Shown: piece after piece, positions 56,462 to 64,000 of the stretch | Layout: every line of letters begins with the position of its first letter | Position numbering within the stretch: the stretch's first letter is position 1 | Source of the DNA: Coix lacryma-jobi var. lacryma-jobi | Lineage: Eukaryota > Streptophyta > Magnoliopsida > Poales > Poaceae | Direction: 5' to 3' | DNA length: 64,000 bases | NCBI GenBank assembly: GCA_009763385.1 | Contig: CM019831.1 | Location: 17,510,080 to 17,574,079, forward strand | Position numbers and translations under genes: made by a program | The notes under the pieces: generated by a model | Database searches by the model: none | What the model saw: only the letters and a program-made list of their open reading frames with translations | What the model was told of the DNA's origin: nothing

Positions 56462-56463
56462 TA

Positions 56464-56723
56464 CTCCCTCCGTACTCGTAAAACATGTCGTTTAGGACAT
56501 CGACACGGTCTCCAACACACAACTTTGACGTTTTGTTTTTTATAAAAATATTTATAGAAAAATGATATATGTATACTTTTATGAAAGTATTTTTCAAGAC
56601 AAATCTATTCATATAATTTTCATATTTCCAAAGTCAACAACTAAAAAATTATTGATGATTTATATTCCCAATGTTTGACATAAATCTTGTCCAAAACGAC
56701 ATGTTTTACGAGTACGGAGGGAG
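56464..56723. mobile_element. Stowaway-like MITE
   Basis: CTCCCTCCGTACTCGTAAAA at the left and TTTTACGAGTACGGAGGGAG at the right are perfect inverse complements, extending through ACATGTCGTTT. TA on both sides (56462-56463 and 56724-56725). The high terminal identity suggests a fairly recent insertion. Confidence 0.9.
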
Positions 56724-56839
56724 TACTCGTATAAAATACATTAAGTTCGTTCATGATGTTGTGCAACTGTTCTTCGATATATTTCTACACATTTACTCAC
56801 TCCATCCGTGGATACAAGTTAATTATATTTGTGTTTTTA

Positions 56840-57115
56840 TTAGTTTGTATCAGGTTTGGCTAAATCTTCTCCTGAATGATATACTTCAATGACTTGAGAG
56901 AGTAGCTGACACATTTTCAAACTAAGAAATTTGAAAGTCATTTGTGTTTTTCAGTTTATAAGGTTTGGCTAAATCTTCTACTGAATGATATACTTTAATG
57001 ACCTGAGAGAGTAACTGACACATTTTCAAATTAAGAAATTTGAAATTTATTTGTGCTTTTCAGTTTATAAGGTTTGGCTAAATCTCCTCCTAAATGATAC
57101 GTATATTTTAATGAC
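56840..57115 (+). repeat. Tandem repeat, two-and-a-half units of about 115 bp
   Basis: GGTTTGGCTAAATCT occurs at about 56852, 56967 and 57071, followed by CCT(A)AATGATA and TAATGAC. The stretch GAGAGAGTA(G/A)CTGACACATT occurs at about 56895 and 57005. Confidence 0.85.
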
Positions 57116-58000
57116 TAGAGATGGTACTGCATTCTCCATTCATTCTAAAATACAAGTATTCCTTGTATTGTCTTTAAGTCAAACTATCCTAAGCTCGTTC
57201 AAATTTATGACGAAGAACAATAATACTCATGATATCAAACAAGTTTATTATGAAATATATTTATGATTTACTTTTCTAGTTGGCAATGTTGATACTATTA
57301 AGGTTTATTTGCCTCTAGCATTTCTAGCTTATCAAGTGAAGCCTTCTCAAACAATGGCTAAAAAATAACTTCACAAAAGAAGCTCTGCTAAAGCTTAGCA
57401 GAGAGAAGCCACTTTTTTCTTGAAGCCAACCAAATATGGTGGCTCTGGATTCTTAGGTGAATCCGGTGATAAAGAAGTCATATCAAATTATGTCTGTTTT
57501 TTAATTTATTAAAATAGTTTGAATTAAGATAATAAATCAATGTCTATTTTTTAATTTATTTTTGGAGGGAGAATAGAAAAAAAGGGGAAGATGGCAAGAT
57601 ATAGGCGACTCCAAATAAAAATAGGAGTAGACTAAGCATGGGACGGGGGAAGTTATGCGTCACCATCCTCATCTGGACATTGGAAAGCGTGCACGGAAGA
57701 TCCCATCAATTCAAAAGGCCAAAGGCCAAAAAATAAAAAGAACCCACATGTTCAATCCGTTTCCATCACCGCAACGAACAACAAAAGCCACGACGCACCG
57801 GAACTATACGCGACTCAGCTATTGTGTCACCGGTGTGTGGACCCAAGACGTACCACGGCTAGCATGGTCCCACATGTCATTAGGGCCACACGTTAATTCA
57901 ACGACCGAGCCTTATCTCCACTCCACATCACCATCCATGCGCTGACACGTCACCTCCATATCCCGTCGTCGTTGCCTTCCTCCACCGTCCTAGAAGACTC
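57116..58000. other. Upstream intergenic region of the ACX2 gene
   Basis: No gene. A stretch with ATTCTAAAATACAAGTATTCC at about 57141 resembles a Stowaway-type end without a partner. From about 57650 the DNA becomes less AT-rich. The open frame 57655-57945 shows no known motif. Confidence 0.4.
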
Positions 58001-58306
58001 CCCTATATCTACACAAGAATCCTCCAAATCACCCTCCAACAAATACACATTTGCATCGAGCACCCAGATAAGGACTAAATCGTAACTGCAAACTAGCAAC
58101 CAAACACAACACAAGGGTGCCAAGCAAAATTACAAAACTTCCAGGGACCCACCCGTGCGACGCCCGCCGAGACTCCCCATTATTAGAGCCAAACCGTCTT
58201 TACCGTAACGGCACCACTTACACGGCCTCCTTCCTTCCTTCCCTTCGCGCGCACGCCACGCCTCCGCCGCACGATTTCGTCGAGCACGCACCTCCGCGGC
58301 GCGCCC
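58000..58306 (+). promoter_or_regulatory. Probable promoter and 5' UTR of ACX2
   Basis: A TATA-like CCCTATATCTACAC lies at about 58002-58015, roughly 300 bp upstream of the start codon, followed by sequence with rising GC content. The start codon at 58307 has the context CGCCCATGGC, with G at +4, which suits a plant initiator. The exact transcription start cannot be read. Confidence 0.4.
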
Positions 58307-61300
58307 ATGGCGACCCGCGCCGACGAATCCGCCGCGGGAGAGGAGTCCCCGGCGGCGCGCCGCCTCCGCCGCCTCTCCCTGCACCTCCTCCAGCCCGCCG
58401 CTCCACCACCGGGCCCCTCAGGCGATGATCGTCACCCGTCGCCGTCGCTGGCCCTCGCGGCGTGCGCGGGGCGCGCGCGCCGCGTGCAGGGCGGCGCGGA
58501 CGTGGCGGCGGCGCTCGCGGCGTACCTCCGCGGCCGGCACCGCGCCGCGCAGATGCGGCTGTTCGACTTCTTCCGGGCGCGCCCGGACCTGCAGACGCCC
58601 GTCGAGCAGCCCACGGCCGCGCACCGCGAGCTCTGCTACCGCCAGCTGCGCGCGCTCGTGCGCGAGGCCGGGGTGCGCCCGCTCACGCTCATGGCCAACG
58701 ACCCCGCCGAGTACTTCGCCGTCATGGAGGCCGCCGGCGGGGCCGACATCTCCCTCGGCGTCAAGCTGGGCGTCCAGTACAGGTGGGTCGGTGTTAGGAT
58801 CGCGTCGCGGCTCGTGATCTTGATGAGTTCTTAATTGACTGCTTTGGTAGAGTATTTTGCGTGCTTCAGTTGATAGCGATGCTTCCACAGTCCACATGTT
58901 TCATGTCGGTGGTAGGTGATGGCGTTAAATCAGTGTTCATTGGTGTTAGTTGTTAGTTAATCAGACCTGCAGAAGGCTTATGTCGCTAACTAAAAGATTT
59001 GTGGTAACTAATTTTGCTAGGCGATGATGGTTATGGAAAAAAGTTATCACCCCGCTTCCAATCTAAGTCGTTGTAAAATTTTAGGCTGTATAACTTTTGG
59101 CTGGCTGCTTTAAAGAGCCGAAAATTCTAGTATGCAATTCAATATAACATGGCCGATCCTAGGGGACAGGGTACATAGACCATGCTACCTAAATTATGGG
59201 TCAATTGAACTGATCCAGCTGTCTGTACAAATACCTAGCTACCTTTTCTTTATAGAGTTCACATGCAATCGGTTGTCACATTCAAAAGGATTCTAAGCAT
59301 GCACTGCTGTGAGAGTGATGACGGGTCTATCAGTATCTGAATTGAACTATTCTCCATTGAAGCCTCACGAGTATTACTGCGAGTGGTTTTCAGGGGCAGA
59401 GTTTGAGTTCTTTTTCCTTTTCAGTATTTCCCCTTCTTTTAGTGGGATGATTTTTTTTTCAGTGTACATAGGATTTCAGTTCCCTTTTTTGAACGGGGCG
59501 TGCTTAACATATTACCATGAAGATGCATTAATTACTCAGGACAACGATTGTTCAATCCCATGCAAAAATGTAGTTGAGCAGTTGAGCTTGCTTTTGGAGA
59601 ACTTTCTGCTGAGGCTGATTTTCAGCCATTAAATTGACAAGATAGATGATAACTATCAATTACTTGCCTTGAAATCACAATCAATATGGGTACTTTTTTA
59701 CCTCAATTATATGGTTTTGTTTATTTTGATGATTGACCCAGATCCAAACTCTGCCGCCATATATAATCAGTTGTTCATTTCAACATATTTGAATTTGTGA
59801 AAGCGTCCTTGTGGATTAAATTCCATAGACAGCTATATACTCTCTATGCAATAGCAGTCTTGTCTCTCATATTGTACTAACTTAACCTCCTTGCTAATGC
59901 AGCCTCTGGGGTGGTTCTGTCATAAATCTAGGAACCAAAAAGCACAGAGATAAGTACTTTGATGGAATTGACAATTTGGATTATCCAGGCTGTTTTGCAA
60001 TGACAGAACTACATCATGGTTAGGTTCTCCACTTATTTATTATCCACTAATTAGTGCTGTCTCTGTTTTTTTGTTGGTTAGCAATTTATCAATGCACAGT
60101 ACAGCTACAGTGTCTCAATACTGTTGGGTTTTGTTCATTTTGAATGGCGCACAGTAGGGCTTGTTGTACCCAGCACCTAACGCACTGTTACATATTAAAA
60201 AGAATTGACACTAAATTCCCCTTACCTTATTACTCTTTTCCTGCAAATAGGATCGAATGTCCAAGCCCTACAGACTACCGCTACATTTGATCCTGTCACT
60301 GATGAATTCATCATTAACACCCCAAATGATGGAGCTATTAAGTGGTGGATTGGCAATGCTGCGGTTCATGGAAAATTCGCTACTGTCTTTGCAAGGTTAA
60401 TTTTACCCCTTCAAGGAAAAGGAGGGGAACCTGCTGATATGGGCATCCATGCATTTATCGTCCCCATACGGGACCTTGAAACTCATGCTGTTCTTCCTGG
60501 AATTGAGATCAATGATTGTGGGCACAAGATTGGCCTTAATGGTGTAGACAATGGTGCACTGAGATTCCGCTCAGTTAGGATACCCAGAGATAATCTTCTG
60601 AATCGGTTTGGTGATGTGTCACGGGATGGAAAATACACAAGCAGTCTGCCCACAATTAACAAAAGATTTGCAGCAACCCTTGGGGAGCTTGTCGGTGGAC
60701 GAGTGGGCATTGCATATTGTTCTGTCGGTGTTCTCAAAGTCGCAGTAACAATTGCTGTGAGGTATGCTCTTCTGCGCCACCAATTCGGTCCACCTAAGCA
60801 GCCCGAGATCAGTGTGTTGGATTATCAGTCCCACCAGAACAAATTAATGCCCATGTTAGCATCGTCATATGCGTTTCACTTTGCCACGGTACAGTTAGTG
60901 GATAAGTACTCGGAAATGAAGAAAACCAATGATGAGGATCTTATTGCTGACGTACATGTTCTTTCATCTGGGTTGAAAGCCTACATAACTTCATATACAG
61001 CGAAGTCTATAAGCATCTGCAGAGAAGCATGTGGTGGCCATGGCTATGCTGCTGTAAATCGTTTTGGAGCTCTTCGCAATGACCATGATATATTCCAAAC
61101 ATTTGAGGGGGACAACACTGTTCTTCTGCAGCAGGTACTGATCCGCATCCTGCATAAAAGCCAGCTGATTGCTTGTTTTCAGACTGACAATATTTGATGG
61201 GCATGTTTTCTGAAATAAGCTGAGCTCAAGGGAAGCTGGGATCAGTTTCTAAAAATGCTATATAAAGTTACTTCTCCTTAAATAATGTGCATCTTCTCAT

Positions 61301-62480
61301 TCTCTTGTAGGTTGCTGGAGATCTTCTAAAGCAATACCAGGAGAAATTTAAGGGAGGGACACTTTCAGTTACCTGGAATTACCTGAGAGACTCCATGGGT
61401 ACTTACCTGTCCCAGCCTAATCCTGTCACTGCCCGATGGGAGGGCGAAGATCATCTGCGGGATCCTAATTTCCAGCTGGATGCATTCAGAGTGAGTCAAT
61501 TCTTCCTAGTTACTGAGAGTTCTCTCATGTTCACTTCCAGTACTGATTGGGCAACCTTTCTTCTCAGTACCGAACATCACGGCTGCTACATAGTGTTGCT
61601 GCTCGGCTACAGAAACATAGCAAGACACTTGGAGGTTTTGGTGCGTGGAATAGATGTTTGAATCATCTGCTTACACTTGCAGAATCACACATTGAGTCTG
61701 TCATCCTTGCAAAGTTCATTGAATCAGTGAAAAGGTAAATTCTTCTAGTGAGTTTCTTCTGATTGCATTTTTGCACCTGCTTTTGTTCAGATTCTTTGTG
61801 CTTTGAATGAATTATTTTTTGAATCAAGCCACCAAATCACTGAATAGCAGAACTCAGGGAGTGCTTAGCTCTTTATATTGTACTGTTATGGAGACCCAAC
61901 TTTAGCTACTTGGAACTCCTTTTTTGTTTTAACCCTTGTTATCCGCTTTTCTGTTTTACTGAACTGGCAAACCACAACAAACAAACTGGAGTTAAACTAT
62001 ATCTAAGGCACCTCATCATTCAGATGTCTTTCATACCTCTTTTGAAATATTCTGGCTCTTTATCGTGACCACAATTGGCAACCACTTACAATGCATATAT
62101 GCAGTTGCCCTGATGAAAAAACACGGGAAGCATTGAAGCTGGTATGTGACCTTTATGCGCTCGACAGGATCTGGAAAGATATTGGAACATATCGGAATGT
62201 AGACTATGTTGCCCCAAACAAAGCTAAGGTGTGTGGTCTCATCTCATACTGCAATTTCAACTATAGCTTCACACTATAACCTGAAGCCCAGACCTGACAG
62301 CAGTACTCCCTTGTATGTCTGCAGGCTATTCATAAGCTGACAGACTACCTCAGTTACCAAGTTAGGCTTGTTGCGCGAGAACTCGTTGATGCATTTGACC
62401 TTCCAGATCTCATCATCCGTGCCCCAATTGGCATGCAATCAGAGGCCTATGCACAGTACACCCAGTATGTTGGCTTCTAG
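58307..62480 (+). CDS. ACX2: Acyl-CoA oxidase, ACX2 type (peroxisomal, long-chain)
   Basis: Seven exons join in frame with GT-AG introns: 58307-58782, 59903-60018, 60251-61134, 61311-61490, 61568-61734, 62105-62228 and 62325-62480, giving 700 residues (Arabidopsis ACX2 has 692). It catalyses the first step of peroxisomal fatty acid beta-oxidation, acyl-CoA to trans-2-enoyl-CoA, with FAD and O2, releasing H2O2; the ACX2 type prefers long chains. Residues 19-27 (RLRRLSLHL) fit the PTS2 import signal. Visible motifs: CFAMTELHHGSNVQ (substrate/FAD region), KWWIGNAAVHGKFA, GHKIGLNGVDNGALRF, CREACGGHGYAAVNR and FEGDNTVLLQQ with the expected catalytic Glu. The C-terminal half follows in exons 4-7, ending TQYVGF. 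No lesion was seen. Exon 1 is very GC-rich, typical for grasses. Confidence 0.95.
58783..59902 (+). other. ACX2 intron 1 (1.1 kb)
   Basis: The donor AG|GTGGGT and acceptor ATGCAG|CC split a Ser codon between exons 1 and 2. The open frame 59309-59632 inside has no motif and is not a gene. AT-rich, with no inserted element recognised. Confidence 0.85.
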
Positions 62481-63060
62481 AATATATACATACGAACAAT
62501 ATAGGTTGGATAAGTTCATATGTTACTAAGTGACAATTAAGGTATATAGATAGATGAGCAAATAAGTTTCAGTTCTAGTATATGTAAACAGTAACTGTGA
62601 AGCACTGGCTCCTTGTGAATAAATTGTCATTTGTTTGGCCCAATTGTTGTTTCTAATGAAGATTTTTGTCAATGAGCTAAAAATGGCTGTAGACTTGGTT
62701 TTCTCTTGGTTCTGTATCTTGATGAATATTTTTTTCTTATGAAGTCAGTTTATTCTCCATCACTGTAAAAAATAATGCCAGTACCTATGCCATAGCTGCA
62801 AGGTGAGTAGGAGATTACATGAGTGCAGAACTTTTCTAAATAATAATAATAATGCCGGACTGTCAGTACATATACCGCATAACTCATGATATGTTGCCTG
62901 ATATATCTTTGTGGCAACGGTTCTCATATGCCTTTCCATACATAACTGACAGCACTAAATCACTAATATTAACCTGATTGTTCACAAAATATATACCAAA
63001 ACACTAGAATTTTTCATCCAGAACAGATAGGAAGAAGTCATACACCACAATCAACATATC
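62481..63060. other. Intergenic region between two convergent genes
   Basis: This holds the 3' UTR of ACX2 (AATAAA-like GTGAATAAATTG at about 62617) and the 3' UTR of the minus-strand DUF632 gene. An ATAATAATAATAAT microsatellite lies at about 62840. No other gene seen. Confidence 0.6.
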
Positions 63061-63730
63061 CTAAGCATGTTGAGCATTTGGTCCAACTCTCTTATAATCA
63101 TCACAAGCCATCTCATAGTTCTGCTTCAGCTCCTCGTAGCACTTTAGTGATGCCTCCGAGAACTTTGTCAGGCGGTCAAGAACCGCCGTCAGTCTCGACT
63201 GCAGCCCTTCAGCTGATGCTACACTCCCACTCTTTACCGCCTCTGGTTCGCTGTTGTTCTCCAGCATCCCACACTCCTGCGACTCGCTTCTGGGCTTGTT
63301 CTGCTCATCCTGGTGCTCGAACGAGTCACGCAGGAGCTGCATCACATCTTTGAGAGACTTGCATACCTCGTCGGCAGGATGAGATTCTGTCATGGCGAGC
63401 CAGTCCCTGCAGAGGACAAATATGGGAGGGGAGATGGCCTGGCGGGGAGGGAAGGAGACCTTGCGCTTACGCCTGCGTCGGTCCTGGGGTGGCTGCAGGA
63501 GGCACTTCTGTAGCCATGCATTGAGGGCCTCAACATACAATTTGTGAGCAGTGACCCAGTTTCTGAAGCTGGAGGAGAAGCTGTCCATCTCATTCCACAG
63601 ATGCATTGCCGCCTGGCGGTGGTGCTCACCTTGACGCACCGAGGTTGAGTTTTTCACATGGTATGCCAATGTGATCGTGATGAACTGTTTGTGGTGACAT
63701 TCCAGCATCAATTTCCACATTCTGATTAGC
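63061..63730 (-). CDS. DUF632 / NRG2-like protein, last exon (gene runs out of the window)
   Basis: On the minus strand an acceptor TACAG|GCTAATC at 63730-63735 starts a 670-bp exon that ends with TAG at 63061-63063. Its protein has RMWKLMLECHHKQF, WVTAHKLYVEALNAWLQKCL and PPIFVLCRDWL, the pattern of the C-terminal DUF632 region of plant proteins such as NRG2 (nitrate regulatory gene 2) and related bZIP-named proteins. A basic RRRRKRK stretch and a final Glu/Lys-rich helical segment (LTKFSEASLKCYEELKQNYE) follow. Upstream exons with the N-terminal DUF630 part must lie beyond 64000. Nuclear or membrane-associated signalling roles are known for some members; the exact orthologue cannot be fixed from one exon. 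Confidence 0.8.
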
Positions 63731-64000
63731 CTGTATGAAGTCAGATCAAGGTTAGTACACAAGAAATGTCAAAAACAGGATTTTGATCAGCTTAAGACTG
63801 AAGGTAGAATTATGAGCCATCAGAATGTTTCAGCAAAACAAGTTAACTTCTGAGAATAGGTTGTAAACTGTAATATTTTGATTCTCAGTATTGTACTATC
63901 ATTCTGCCAAAACTAAATTTGGAGTGATATTGACACTTGAAATCTTTACTAAATTTGGAGTGATATTAACCAGAGCTGTGGAATTGGCATGTAATTGGAC
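63731..64000 (-). other. Intron of the DUF632 / NRG2-like gene
   Basis: AT-rich sequence upstream of the exon acceptor. A direct duplication of AATTTGGAGTGATATT(G/A)A is seen at about 63916 and 63953. No exon recognised before the window ends. Confidence 0.55.

Noticed and set aside
58418..58897. 159-codon minus-strand frame and extra plus frames over ACX2 exon 1
   Set aside because: Shadows of a GC-rich first exon whose own frame matches ACX2.
59309..59632. 107-codon open frame in ACX2 intron 1
   Set aside because: Intron position is fixed by splice sites that join ACX2 exons; the frame has no domain.
1..64000. tRNA, rRNA, organellar insertions or snoRNA genes
   Set aside because: Looked for conserved tRNA boxes and rRNA-like stretches while reading; none seen. 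A dedicated scan could still find small ones.

Overview
This window is nuclear DNA of a grass. The repeat families (En/Spm-type CACTA ends with TTTGCCGAGTG subrepeats, Stowaway and Tourist MITEs, a Maximus/SIRE-type copia element with GACCGGACGC motifs, long nested LTR elements) and the GC-rich first exon of a plant acyl-CoA oxidase point to the Andropogoneae, the sorghum / sugarcane / maize group. The species is inferred, not read from a marker. Everything was read by eye; no similarity search was run.

Layout. 1-11.7 kb: no convincing gene. It holds an hAT-like element, a duplicated 400-bp segment with a Helitron-like end, a tandem array of about 430-bp units, a Stowaway MITE and shorter repeats. 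11.7-19.1 kb: two degenerate copies of a small grass gene of unknown function flank a 4.64-kb PIF/Harbinger element that is a giant inverted repeat with a dead transposase in each arm. 19437-31456: a 12.0-kb CACTA element with a perfect ATT target duplication, carrying a TNP2-like transposase relic and a Ulp1-like protease gene on the minus strand, plus a 3.5-kb insertion that looks like a solo LTR. 31.5-32.7 kb: two clean MITEs. 32798-53998: a Ty1/copia element (TSD ATATA) whose left LTR is split by a 12.7-kb Maximus/SIRE-type element (33611-46323, TSD GTTAG), and whose leader holds a 1.96-kb solo LTR (46525-48485, TSD GTGAT). 54.0-58.0 kb: MITEs, short tandem repeats and a 5' fragment of a third copy of the unknown gene. 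58.3-62.5 kb: the one clearly intact host gene, a seven-exon ACX2-type peroxisomal acyl-CoA oxidase. 63.06-63.73 kb: the last exon of a DUF632 / NRG2-like gene on the minus strand, running out of the window.

Functionally, only ACX2 (fatty acid beta-oxidation in peroxisomes) and the DUF632 gene look like working host genes. They are convergent, with about 0.6 kb between their stop codons. The rest is a layered record of transposition. Target duplications, LTR comparison and deletion junctions let the order of insertions be read. The most unusual items are the palindromic PIF/Harbinger element, a CACTA protease with Tyr where the catalytic Cys is expected, an extra retroelement ORF interrupted only by three TAG codons, a 5' LTR shortened by a microhomology deletion, and a small undescribed gene family present in three broken copies.
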